A stretch of DNA of 64,000 nucleotides, from NCBI RefSeq assembly GCF_015461835.1, contig NZ_JACOPX010000018.1, forward strand, positions 83,247 to 147,246. The letters are read 5' to 3'. Source of the DNA: Pseudomonas neuropathica (GTDB lineage Bacteria > Pseudomonadota > Gammaproteobacteria > Pseudomonadales > Pseudomonadaceae). The position numbers and the translations under genes are program-made. The notes under the pieces are model-generated. The model searched no databases. It saw only the letters and a program-made list of their open reading frames with translations, and had not been told where the DNA came from. Positions 35,170-43,657 of the stretch are shown piece by piece; within the stretch, counting starts at the first letter, position 1; every line of letters starts with the position of its first letter.

Positions 35170-35666
35170 GGGTGAACGAGCCTGCTCGCGAACGCGGTGG
35201 GTCAGGCAACCAGGATGCTGACTGCACTGATGCCTTCGCGAGCAAGCTCGCTCCCACAGGGATCCGGGATGGCATCGGGATTTGTGGTGTGACAAATAGC
35301 CAATGTAGGCCTTCGCCTGCTCGCGATGGCGGTGGGTCAGGCAACGGGGATGTCGGCTGGTCGGACGCTATCGCGAGCAGGCTCACTCCTACAGGGGATG
35401 TGTGGTTGGCTTGGGATTTGTGGTGTGACAAATAGCCAATGTGGGAGCGAGCTTGCTCGCGAAAGCAGTGGGTCAGGCAACGGGGATGTCGACTGGTCTT
35501 GCGCTATCGCGAGCAGGCTCACTCCTACAGGGGATTTGTGATTGGCTGGGATTTGTGGTGTGACAAATAGCCAATGTGGGAGCGAGCTTGCTCGCGAAAG
35601 CAGTGGGTCAGGCAACGGGGATGTCGACTGGTCTTGCGCTATCGCGAGCAGGCTCACGCCTACAGG
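35170..35666. repeat. Cluster of four REPINs, three in a 135-bp tandem repeat
   Basis: REPINs at about 35170-35260, 35304-35396, 35441-35532 and 35576-35666. The last three are each preceded by GGGATTTGTGGTGTGACAAA plus TAGCCAATGT and repeat at a spacing of 135-136 bp. The last two units are almost identical, so the array grew by recent tandem duplication. It lies between two convergent exopolysaccharide genes. No gene is present. Confidence 0.92.
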
Positions 35667-35692
35667 TTTTCGGGTGTTCGGGAGATCCGCGC

Positions 35693-37771
35693 TTACTCGG
35701 TAATCTTCTCGAAATTCCGATAAAACATGTCCCCTTCCCGGCTATCGGTCATCGAGTGCAGTTGGTAGCTGCGATTGAGTCGCGCACCACCGTCACGGGT
35801 CAGCGGGGCCCAGACCAGGTTGGCGCGGCGCATGGTCGACATGCTCATCATTTCGTCGAACGGGATCGATAGGTAGATGCCTTTGTCGAAACTACCTTCG
35901 CCATACTCGGCACTGCCCGCCGTGGTGATCGTCGCCCACGCACCAAAGCGCACGCCATTGAAGAATTCACGCGAGATGTCCAGCGTGCCGCCCCAGTCCC
36001 CGGCCAGATAACGCCCGACGCTCACCGCCGCCAGCGTATCGAACGGTAAATCGGTATACGCCGTGACATGCCCGGTCACCACCGAGTAATCACGCAGGGC
36101 AAAACCCTGATCGAAATCGCGCTGCCGCACCCAATTCAGATCCGCGCCCACCGACCAGCGCTCACCGGTCGGGCGGAACAACACCTCACCGCCGACACCG
36201 GCAAACATCGACTCCAGATAACCGCCATAGACCATGCCATACCAGTCTTTATCCAACTGCTCGGCATGGCTGACCTGGAACAACGGCATGGTCGTGTTAG
36301 ACGTGGTCAGGTACTGACGCAAATCCGTGCGCACACGCGGCAAACCGCTCGGCGCGTCGTAGGTGAATTTGTCGAAGTTGTTGGCCAGGTTGGCGCTGAG
36401 CAAACCGCTCCACCAGGTGTTGCGGTTGAAGCGATATTCGGCGTCGGCATCAGCACTCAATTGATAGAGCAAGCCATCCGGACCGCCGACGTTCTGTTTG
36501 AAGCCCAAACCCACGCCATAGCTGAAATGCTGCGGCGCTTCGGTGTAGAGGGTTTTCTCGTTGTGTGGCATCGCCGGGTTGATCTCGGTGGTGCGGTGCA
36601 GCGATTCCAGTGGCTCCTCGTTGTTGATCACTTCGCGGAAGGTCTGGCGCGGCAAGCTGGTTTCTTCCAGCGGCAAGTCGTAGCGCTTGTTGACCACGGT
36701 GAACCAGTCAATGTCGTCGTTAACGCTGTTGTCGAGAATCCGGCTCGCCCGCCCGACAGCCTTGGACGAATGGAAGTAGCGCTGCTGCTCGCCATAGACG
36801 ATCAGCTCGGAATCACGCTGGGTGATGCGCTCGACCTTGTAGCCGGCATTCTGCTGCAAACGCTGCGAGACGTTGGCCCAGTTGACCTGATCCATCGCCG
36901 TGTTCGGTGCCTTCGCCGGCAGCGGTTCCGGGGTGGGATCGTAGGTCTTGGCCGGCGCTTTGCGGCTGACGAAATTGGTGTGGAAAGTCACGCCGAACAT
37001 CGCCGTATTACCGCGCTCCCACGCCGCGCTGACATCGACCGAATCGGTCACCTTGAACACCGCGCCAAGGTTGATCGGCGAGTCCTGTTTGATCTCGTTG
37101 TCCTTCGGTTCGTTTTTGTAATCGTTGCCTTCGTATTCGAGTTTCAGGCTGAGACGATCCCAAGGCGTCTGATAGCTCACGCCACCGAAGAACGACGGCC
37201 GGCCACGAAAGTACGAGCCCGAGTTGACGTCACCGGTGCCTTCCAGCGCCGGACGGGTATCGAAGCGATCGCTGACGTAGCCCAACGGGTTGTCCATGTC
37301 GCCGCGATTACCGAGGTAACCCCAGGCAATGCCGGCACTGAAATCGAAGTTGTCGTAGCGCTTGTTGGCGACGAAAAACTCACTGGAGAACAAACCGGTA
37401 CCGCCGACATCTCGGAAGCCCAGGGCCACATCGGGCAGCCAGTGACTCTCCTGCCACAGCCGGACTTTGACGTCGACCGCCTTGTCCTTATAGCTTTGAC
37501 TACCGCTGAGGGCTTCCGAGCCGTACGGCCGGTTGGTGATCGCGGTGTAGCGAAACGAGCCTTCGAGCCAGTCCAACGGCTGCAACGAAACGCTGTAGCG
37601 ACTGTACGGATCGGTGCGGTTGGCGTTGACGCTCAGCTCGCCGGCCGGGGCCATGCGCGCCGTCGGCGTCTGCAACAGCCCGGTGCCACCGAAGTCATTC
37701 TGGGTAATGCGCGGTTCGGCATGAGCCAGACCGCAGGGCAATAACAACACAGCTGCAAAACGTAACTTCAA
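35693..37771 (-). CDS. YjbH-family outer-membrane exopolysaccharide protein
   Basis: A 692-residue protein with a Sec signal (LLLPCGLAHA). It is related to E. coli YjbH/GfcD, large predicted outer-membrane beta-barrel proteins of exopolysaccharide operons. The N-terminal signature FGGTGLLQTPTARMAPAGEL is characteristic, followed by many aromatic amphipathic strands (FRYTAITNRPYG, LGFRDVGGTGLFSSEF). Last gene of the leftward yjbE-gfcE-gfcB-gfcC-yjbH block. The start overlaps the stop of gfcC by four bases. Its exact role in secretion is not established. Confidence 0.92.
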   Translation of the reverse strand: MKLRFAAVLLLPCGLAHAEPRITQNDFGGTGLLQTPTARMAPAGELSVNANRTDPYSRYSVSLQPLDWLEGSFRYTAITNRPYGSEALSGSQSYKDKAVDVKVRLWQESHWLPDVALGFRDVGGTGLFSSEFFVANKRYDNFDFSAGIAWGYLGNRGDMDNPLGYVSDRFDTRPALEGTGDVNSGSYFRGRPSFFGGVSYQTPWDRLSLKLEYEGNDYKNEPKDNEIKQDSPINLGAVFKVTDSVDVSAAWERGNTAMFGVTFHTNFVSRKAPAKTYDPTPEPLPAKAPNTAMDQVNWANVSQRLQQNAGYKVERITQRDSELIVYGEQQRYFHSSKAVGRASRILDNSVNDDIDWFTVVNKRYDLPLEETSLPRQTFREVINNEEPLESLHRTTEINPAMPHNEKTLYTEAPQHFSYGVGLGFKQNVGGPDGLLYQLSADADAEYRFNRNTWWSGLLSANLANNFDKFTYDAPSGLPRVRTDLRQYLTTSNTTMPLFQVSHAEQLDKDWYGMVYGGYLESMFAGVGGEVLFRPTGERWSVGADLNWVRQRDFDQGFALRDYSVVTGHVTAYTDLPFDTLAAVSVGRYLAGDWGGTLDISREFFNGVRFGAWATITTAGSAEYGEGSFDKGIYLSIPFDEMMSMSTMRRANLVWAPLTRDGGARLNRSYQLHSMTDSREGDMFYRNFEKITE

Positions 37772-38529
37772 CGAACCACCTCGGCCAGCTGCGTGGCAAT
37801 GAATTCGGCCAACTGCTGATTCAGTTCAGGAAGAGGCGGATCAAGATCATCATTTTTCACCGGCACCAGAATCTTGCTGCCGGCCACCGGAAACTGCCCG
37901 GACTCACGATTCCAGTGGGCGATGCCGACACGCCGCGAGACGCCGTTGGGCTGAATCAGCCACAGGTAATCGGCTTCGGCATCGTCCAGAATCGAACAGC
38001 CTTGCAGGTACTCGCGGGCCTCCTGCAGCGGCTGATACGGCAAGTGACACGGCTCGGCGACCGCGCCGAGCACTTGCACTTCATCGACGCGCTTCGGATA
38101 GACCAGACGATCGCCGTCGTCGAGGCGAATGTTGCGCGCGAAGCCGACTTCCAGCGCTACCGGATCGAGATCGGCGATCTGCCGCCCCGTTACCGGCATC
38201 TGCCGCACTTCTTCGGCAATGCGCTGCGCCAGTGCCGCCCGACTCGGCCGGTCGAACAGCATCGACATGCGTTGCAGCACATCCAGATCAAACAACACAC
38301 CGACCTTGAGTCGTGTCTGCGCCTCAATCAGCGACTGCCGCAGCAAGCCGCCCGCCAGCCAATAGCCCTCGGCATTCGGCACGGCTTCGCTGATCACATC
38401 GAGCAAGCGCCCGCCCGCTGGCAACGCGACCGGCCCAGGATTGGCGACATCGCCCGACACCGTGACGGCCGCCTGACTCACACTCGCGACCAGCATCAGG
38501 CCCGCCGATAACATTTTCAGGCGCATCAC
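37768..38529 (-). CDS. GfcC/YjbG-family capsule biosynthesis protein
   Basis: A 253-residue periplasmic protein with a signal peptide (LMLVASVSQA) and the GfcC pattern: VTVSGDVANPGPVALPAGGR, RLLDVISEAVPNAEGYWL (SLBB-like beta-grasp) and LDPVALEVGFARNIRLDDGD, RLVYP. GfcC has two beta-grasp domains like those of Wza and probably works with the export pore. It is coupled to gfcB upstream and yjbH downstream by ATGA-type overlaps. Confidence 0.9.
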   Translation of the reverse strand: MMRLKMLSAGLMLVASVSQAAVTVSGDVANPGPVALPAGGRLLDVISEAVPNAEGYWLAGGLLRQSLIEAQTRLKVGVLFDLDVLQRMSMLFDRPSRAALAQRIAEEVRQMPVTGRQIADLDPVALEVGFARNIRLDDGDRLVYPKRVDEVQVLGAVAEPCHLPYQPLQEAREYLQGCSILDDAEADYLWLIQPNGVSRRVGIAHWNRESGQFPVAGSKILVPVKNDDLDPPLPELNQQLAEFIATQLAEVVR

Positions 38530-39191
38530 GGCAGGTGCCTGCGATCTGGGGTCAGTTGCACAACCTTGACGCGCAACTGCGACGTCAGCTGCTGCTCGCT
38601 CTGCAAAATGAACCCGTCGCGCGGGTCGACCCAGTAACGATTGGTCGCGCTCAGGCCAATGGCCGGGGCGTCAATGTGTTCATCGACACGCAGCACCGTG
38701 TATTCCTTGTCGAGAATCTTCAGGGTCTGTTCCGAGCGACGGGAGAAACGGCTGTTGACGATCACCCCGACTTCCTGGCCCTTGTACAGGTCGATCCAGC
38801 GCCGCGCGGTGAACCCGTCGGCAACGTGATGCAGGCCCTGTTTGAACGGCGAGTCGTCGGCCAACCGCGTGCCATCGAGATCGCCTTCCAGACCCAGGCC
38901 AATGGAGCGCACGGCAAGGCCATTGCGCAGCAGCAGAACCTGTTTGCCCGAGGCGACCCAGAACTGCAGGTCTTCACGCTCGCGCACCAGCGCCAGCACC
39001 CCGGAGCCGGAAGGCGTGGTCAGTTTCATTTGCGGATAGTTGACCCCCGCCACTTCGGCCGCCGACACATCGACCTCATCCGGGCCGACGACTGCGGCCT
39101 TGAGGTTATTTAACGAAGCGCTCATCAGCGGGTTACAGCCGCACAGCAACGAGGCCGCCATCAGGCACAGACCAACTTTCAAAATGTTCAA
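38526..39191 (-). CDS. GfcB/YjbF-family lipoprotein
   Basis: A 221-residue protein with a lipoprotein signal (MAASLLCGC, Cys near residue 19). The family pattern includes LTTPSGSGVLALVREREDLQFW and a YWVDPRDGFILQSEQQ stretch near the end. YjbF/GfcB lipoproteins belong to group 4-type polysaccharide operons. It follows gfcE by nine bases and overlaps gfcC. Confidence 0.9.
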   Translation of the reverse strand: MNILKVGLCLMAASLLCGCNPLMSASLNNLKAAVVGPDEVDVSAAEVAGVNYPQMKLTTPSGSGVLALVREREDLQFWVASGKQVLLLRNGLAVRSIGLGLEGDLDGTRLADDSPFKQGLHHVADGFTARRWIDLYKGQEVGVIVNSRFSRRSEQTLKILDKEYTVLRVDEHIDAPAIGLSATNRYWVDPRDGFILQSEQQLTSQLRVKVVQLTPDRRHLP

Positions 39192-39200
39192 AGTCGGACC

Positions 39201-40319
39201 TTATTTGGCGTTGTTGTTGCTGTATTCGCTCCAGTTCTTCGCAGCGGAAGCGCCGGTGCCGACAATCGATGCCGACGGCACCAACTGGCTGATCAGACGG
39301 TTCCAGCGAGTCACGTTGGCAGGCCCGACATACACCACGTCCTGCGGGCGAACTTCGAAGTGCGAAGCGAGGGCCATGGCGGTCGGTGATTCGGCTTCCA
39401 GCTGGTAGATCTTGGCCGGTTCGACATCGAGGTTTTCCACGCCCCGAATGACATAGACCGCGTTGCCATTGGAGGTGGTCTGGGCCAGGCCGCCAACCGA
39501 ACCGAGCACGTCGGTGAGGTTCATCGTCGCGGTCTTGAAACTCAGCGCACGCGGCTGGTTGACCTCGCCCATCACGTAGATGCGCTTGTTGTCGTTGTAC
39601 GGCAGATACAGCTGATCGCCACCCTTGAGGTAAACGTTCTGCAACTCGGAATCCGCCTGATTGAGCGAGTCGAGATTGAGCGGATAAGTACGCCCCTTGC
39701 GCGTCAGCAACAGCCCGGACAGATCGGCGTTGTTGGTGTCGATGCCGGCCGAGCCGAGGGCTTCGACCACGCTCAGCGGATTGGTGGAAATCGCTTGCGG
39801 CCCGGCCTTGGCCACCGCGCCGGTGACCACGACCTTCTGGCTGGCGAAACGCAACACCGCGACATCCACCTGCGGCTCGGCGATAAACGCCGACAGCCGC
39901 TGTTCAATGTCCGAGCGCAGTTGCTGGATGGTCCGGCCGGCGGCCTGGACTTCCTTGATGAACGGGTAATAGAGCGTGCCATCGGAGCGCACCAGACGGC
40001 CGTTGGCATCGATCTGTTGTTGCGCGCCGGACGGTGCCGTCAGTTCGGGGTGATCCCACACGGTGATGTACAGAACATCGTTGTTGCCGATGCGGTATTC
40101 AGCCGGCGTCGCCAGCAGCTCCGGCGGCAGCGACTCACGCTTTTGCGTGGCGCGATTCATGGCAATCAGCTTGGGCGTGATCGGAATCAGCTCGACCCGG
40201 CTGCTTTCGCTGGCACCCTGGCGGGTGATGTCACTGGTGCTGAGGTATTGACCGGGGGAAAACATGCAACCTTGCAAAGCGAGACTTGCCAACATTAAAA
40301 GATAAACACTACGAGTCAT
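39201..40319 (-). CDS. Wza/GfcE-type polysaccharide export lipoprotein
   Basis: A 372-residue outer-membrane export protein. Lipobox LASLALQGC, then the poly_export domain (YRIGNNDVLYITVWDHPELT, followed by DGTLYYPFIKEVQAAGRTIQ) and SLBB repeats (VVVTGAVAKAGPQAIS, IYVMGEVNQPRALSF). It ends with a short helix region forming the outer-membrane pore in Wza. Together with Wzc it makes the trans-envelope channel for the polymer. An intrinsic terminator lies between it and yjbE upstream, so expression may depend on read-through. Confidence 0.94.
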   Translation of the reverse strand: MTRSVYLLMLASLALQGCMFSPGQYLSTSDITRQGASESSRVELIPITPKLIAMNRATQKRESLPPELLATPAEYRIGNNDVLYITVWDHPELTAPSGAQQQIDANGRLVRSDGTLYYPFIKEVQAAGRTIQQLRSDIEQRLSAFIAEPQVDVAVLRFASQKVVVTGAVAKAGPQAISTNPLSVVEALGSAGIDTNNADLSGLLLTRKGRTYPLNLDSLNQADSELQNVYLKGGDQLYLPYNDNKRIYVMGEVNQPRALSFKTATMNLTDVLGSVGGLAQTTSNGNAVYVIRGVENLDVEPAKIYQLEAESPTAMALASHFEVRPQDVVYVGPANVTRWNRLISQLVPSASIVGTGASAAKNWSEYSNNNAK

Positions 40320-40349
40320 AATGGCACTACGCTATTCAAGGGCGAATCC

Positions 40350-40384
40350 AAAAACAAAGTCACCCGACTTGCGTCGGGCGACCC
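40350..40384 (-). terminator. Intrinsic terminator between yjbE-like gene and gfcE
   Basis: On the minus strand: GTCGCCCGAC-GCAA-GTCGGGTGAC followed by TTTGTTTTT, located about 30 bases before the gfcE start codon. It would stop most transcripts from the yjbE-like gene and make gfcE expression depend on read-through or a weak promoter. Confidence 0.8.
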
Positions 40385-40409
40385 TGTACTGCACTAACAG
40401 AACTTCCTG

Positions 40410-40646
40410 TTAGTTATGCGTGCCGGTTGTACCGGTGGTACCCGTCGTACCGGTGGTACCGCCGTTGGCACTGCCACCGCTGTTAGACGCCGCTACAGCA
40501 CTGGCAACCATTGCAGTACTGGCTGCGGGCGCTTGAGAAGCCGCCACGTTGCCACCTACATTGGTTACCGCTGTCAACGGTGCTTCAGCGGCGGCAGCCC
40601 AGTTGCTCAACATCGTCAACAGGGCAACTGCCATCACTTTTTTCAT
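40410..40646 (-). CDS. YjbE/GfcA-like small secreted Thr/Gly-rich protein
   Basis: A 78-residue protein with a signal peptide (MAVALLTMLSNWAAAA). The Ala/Ser-rich middle is followed by a tail of Gly-Thr-Thr repeats (GTTGTTGTTGTTGTHN), coded by near-identical nine-base units. E. coli YjbE and GfcA, first genes of the equivalent operons, have the same build. ATG 40646 follows AAAGGAG. The function of this family is unknown; the low-complexity tail suggests a surface or matrix-associated peptide. It heads the export block. Confidence 0.82.
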   Translation of the reverse strand: MKKVMAVALLTMLSNWAAAAEAPLTAVTNVGGNVAASQAPAASTAMVASAVAASNSGGSANGGTTGTTGTTGTTGTHN

Positions 40647-40876
40647 ATCAACTCCTTTCTAACATTCGACCTGTTATAAAACTGGCCTGAGTTAGCGGTG
40701 GTGAGTTCAAGTCCGCAAAAAGCGCGAACATGATCCGTCGTTCTTTCACAGTCTTACCCAACTGATAAAAGTCGAACGGCAGGTTTATATCTACGGACTT
40801 GCAAAAGGCATTGCCAGTGTAATTTCCCGACGTTATCTAACAACCTGACTGAAAATAACATTGGACTAAATGGCCA

Positions 40877-41893
40877 TCATCGCGAGTAGCCTTGGGGATG
40901 GTTCGATTGCCAGCGCCAAGTATCAGTGACCATGTCCTGCAAGTTGCGCGTAGCTTTCCAGCCCAGCTCTTTTGCCGCCTTGGAGGCGTCGGCCCAACTC
41001 TCGGCGATATCCCCGGAGCGGCGCGGCATCATCCGGTACGGCACCGGTTGCCCGCAGGCCTGCTCGAACGCGTGGAGCACTTGCAGCACGCTGTAACCAT
41101 CGCCGGTGCCGAGGTTCCAGGTATGAATGCCGGTGCGCCCGGAGATCGACTGCAACGCCTTCAAATGCCCGTCGGCCAGATCGACGACGTGGATGTAATC
41201 GCGCACGCCAGTGCCATCGACCGTCGGGTAATCGTTGCCGAAGATCGACAACTCTTGCAGGCTGCCGACCGCCACCTGACTGATGTACGGCACCAGATTA
41301 TTCGGGATGCCGTTGGGGTCTTCGCCCATGTTCCCGCTGGCGTGGGCGCCGATCGGGTTGAAGTAGCGCAGCAAGGCGATGCTCCAGCGCGGCTCGGCCA
41401 GGCTCAAGTCACGCAGGACATTCTCGACGATCAGCTTGGACTGGCCGTAGGGATTGGTCGGATTGCCGGTGGGAAAGTCCTCGCGGATCGGCATCTGCTC
41501 GGGCTCGCCATACACCGTGGCCGACGAGCTGAACACCAGCCGGAACACCCCCGCCGCCGCCATCGCCTGACACAGATTGATGCTGCCACTGACGTTGGTC
41601 TCGTAGTACTCGAGCGGTTTGCGCACGCTCTCGCCGACCGCTTTCAGGCCGGCAAAATGCAGCACCGCTTCGATGTTGTGCTCGCGGAAAATCCGGTCAA
41701 GCAATGCCCGGTCACAGACATCGCCGCGGATCATCCAGGCACTCTTGCCGCAAATGCCCTCAACGGCGTGCAACGCGGCTTCGCTGCTGTTACAAAGGTT
41801 ATCCAGTACGACAACTTCATAACCTGCTTCAAGTAGAGCAAGTGTGGTGTGCGAGCCGATATAGCCGGCGCCACCCGTTACCAGAATCTTCAT
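40877..41893 (-). CDS. galE: UDP-glucose 4-epimerase GalE
   Basis: A 338-residue short-chain dehydrogenase that interconverts UDP-glucose and UDP-galactose. NAD motif VTGGAGYIGSHTTLALLEAG, catalytic SSSATVYG with YGQSK (the YxxxK pair), LRYFNPIGAHASG and the C-terminal RRSGDIAESWADASKA are all typical. It is divergent from galU, with which it would supply UDP-Gal and UDP-Glc to the exopolysaccharide pathway. Confidence 0.96.
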   Translation of the reverse strand: MKILVTGGAGYIGSHTTLALLEAGYEVVVLDNLCNSSEAALHAVEGICGKSAWMIRGDVCDRALLDRIFREHNIEAVLHFAGLKAVGESVRKPLEYYETNVSGSINLCQAMAAAGVFRLVFSSSATVYGEPEQMPIREDFPTGNPTNPYGQSKLIVENVLRDLSLAEPRWSIALLRYFNPIGAHASGNMGEDPNGIPNNLVPYISQVAVGSLQELSIFGNDYPTVDGTGVRDYIHVVDLADGHLKALQSISGRTGIHTWNLGTGDGYSVLQVLHAFEQACGQPVPYRMMPRRSGDIAESWADASKAAKELGWKATRNLQDMVTDTWRWQSNHPQGYSR

Positions 41894-42282
41894 AGTGCTA
41901 TCCGTCTTTGGATGAGTGACAAGTAGCGTGTCAAGCCTGTTTCATTGAAGATGTGTCACAACTCACACAAACAGGCGACAACAACCGAAAACAAAACTAG
42001 TTCAATGACTGGCAATAAATATTTTTGCAGGTCACACTGTATTGCCCGCTACTTATTAGCACTCCCTGTGCGCTCTTCACTATCAACCGATACCGACTAA
42101 AAATAACCAATAAAGCATTCGCCGACATCTCATAACATTGTCATGTTTTACCGGCCCAACTAATTGCCATTAACAACCTGACTCAGGTATTAAAGTAGGC
42201 CTTCAATCAATATTGAAACTTGCAGCCATTGTTTATGGCCCGCATCCGTCGCCTGTGTTCCATGACTGTCCAGGATACTTTT
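41894..42282. promoter_or_regulatory. Divergent galE/galU promoter region
   Basis: AT-rich, no gene. It contains GACTAAAAATAAC at 42095-42107 and TAACAACCTGACT at 42171-42183. Both recur upstream of the yjbE-like gene (40847-40859 with one mismatch, and 40838-40850); the first also recurs upstream of wzb at 53393-53405. Confidence 0.5.
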
Positions 42283-43116
42283 ATGATTCGTAAATGTTTG
42301 TTCCCCGCTGCCGGCTATGGCACGCGTTTCTTGCCGGCCACCAAAGCCATGCCGAAAGAGATGCTGCCGATCGTCAACAAGCCGTTGATCGAGTACGCCG
42401 TTGAAGAAGCGCGGGACGCCGGCCTGCAACACATGGCCATCGTCACCGGTCGCGGCAAGCGTGCGCTGGAAGACCATTTCGACATCAGCTACGAACTCGA
42501 ACACCAGATTCGCGGCACCGAGAAAGAGAAATTCCTCGCCGGTACCCGCGAACTGATCGACACCTGCACCTTCTCCTACACCCGGCAGGTGGAAATGAAA
42601 GGTCTGGGCCACGCGATTCTCAGCGGTCGTCCGCTGATCGGCGATGAGCCGTTTGCCGTGGTGCTGGCCGATGACCTGTGCCTGAACCTCGAAGGTGACG
42701 GCGTGCTCGCCCAGATGATTGAGCTGTACAAGAAATTCCGCTGCTCGATCGTCGCCATCCAGGAAGTCCCGGCCGACCAGACCCACAAGTACGGGGTGAT
42801 CGCCGGCGAGCTGATGTCCGACGGCATCTACCGCGTCAACAACATGGTGGAAAAACCGGCCCCGCAAGACGCGCCGTCGAACCTGGCAATCATCGGCCGC
42901 TACATCCTCACCCCGGACATTTTCGACCTGATCGCCGACACCCAACCGGGCAAGGGCGGCGAAATCCAGATCACCGACGCGCTGATGAAACAGGCGCAGA
43001 ACGGTTGCGTGCTGGCCTACCAATTCAAAGGCCTGCGCTTTGACTGCGGTGACGCCGAGGGTTACTTGCAGGCGACCAATTTCTGCTACGAAAACGTCTA
43101 TCTCAAGGGCCGCTGA
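42283..43116 (+). CDS. galU: UTP-glucose-1-phosphate uridylyltransferase GalU
   Basis: A 277-residue nucleotidyltransferase making UDP-glucose. Signatures: FPAAGYGTRFLPATKAMPKE, VNKPLIEYAVEEA, VVLADDLCL (metal Asp) and the late GGEIQITDAL and GLRFDCGDAEGYLQA. ATG 42283 has AGGA eight bases upstream and gives the standard Pseudomonas length; an earlier frame start at 42220 is not supported. The downstream phosphomannomutase-domain gene follows by 29 bases on the same strand. Confidence 0.96.
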   Translation: MIRKCLFPAAGYGTRFLPATKAMPKEMLPIVNKPLIEYAVEEARDAGLQHMAIVTGRGKRALEDHFDISYELEHQIRGTEKEKFLAGTRELIDTCTFSYTRQVEMKGLGHAILSGRPLIGDEPFAVVLADDLCLNLEGDGVLAQMIELYKKFRCSIVAIQEVPADQTHKYGVIAGELMSDGIYRVNNMVEKPAPQDAPSNLAIIGRYILTPDIFDLIADTQPGKGGEIQITDALMKQAQNGCVLAYQFKGLRFDCGDAEGYLQATNFCYENVYLKGR

Positions 43117-43145
43117 GACGGCTCCCTTCACCCAACGAGGCCACC

Positions 43146-43550
43146 ATGAACATTGCACAACATTCCGTAGAGATTGAACGCGAGGTGGGTAACCTCGGGG
43201 TGATGAGCTGGCTGTCGCGCCATCAACCGTTGCCCAGCGCCAACGAGTCCTGGCTGGGCACGATTCTGCTGGTGGAGCGGATTGGCGTATTTCCGGCGTC
43301 CGGTGATATCCGCCGGCCGCTACGCGATCCCTATCCGCTGCTCGCACATTTGAAAAAGCTGTATGGCGAGCAGGCGCTGGAAATGGATGACCGTGATGGT
43401 CTGAAGGTGATCTTCGGTGACTGGCGTTTTCGCGTGCGGATTTGCTGCAACGACCCGGCGATCATCATCAACGTTGAGACTCGGTGCGATACGCGCTTGA
43501 TGCCGCAGAAACTCTCGGAGCTGCTGGGCCAGATAGAACAATTCGAATAA
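43146..43550 (+). CDS. Stand-alone C-terminal phosphohexomutase domain (PMM domain IV-like)
   Basis: A 134-residue protein whose residues 44-132 align by eye with only the C-terminal end of CpsG/ManB-type phosphomannomutase. The shared run is VFPASGDIRR, LEMDDRDGLKVIFGDWRFRVR and INVETRCDTRLM. The first 43 residues are not recognised. The catalytic domains I-III are absent, and the phosphate loop normally reading SNTEP is CCNDP here (residues 100-104). So it cannot be a mutase; a regulatory or sugar-phosphate-binding role is possible. It probably shares a transcript with galU. I see no adjacent mutase remnant, so it looks like a genuine small gene, not a broken one. Confidence 0.78.
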   Translation: MNIAQHSVEIEREVGNLGVMSWLSRHQPLPSANESWLGTILLVERIGVFPASGDIRRPLRDPYPLLAHLKKLYGEQALEMDDRDGLKVIFGDWRFRVRICCNDPAIIINVETRCDTRLMPQKLSELLGQIEQFE

Positions 43551-43557
43551 ACACACT

Positions 43558-43649
43558 CCCCTGTAGGAGCTGCCGAAGGCTGCGATCTTTTGATCTTGTT
43601 TTTAACAGCAACATCAAAAGATCGCAGCCTTCGGCAGCTCCTACAGGGG
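43558..43649. repeat. Perfect 37-bp inverted repeat (second REP-like family)
   Basis: Arms at 43558-43594 and 43613-43649, core GTAGGAGCTGCCGAAGGCTG, loop of 18 bases. A different family from the REPINs elsewhere in the window. It lies between convergent genes and may also stop transcription. Confidence 0.9.
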
Positions 43650-43657
43650 TTTTGTGG

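Noticed and set aside
35170..35666. Regular repeats suggestive of a CRISPR array
   Set aside because: The units are long inverted REP pairs at 135-bp spacing with nearly identical spacers, not short direct repeats with unique spacers, and no cas genes are present.
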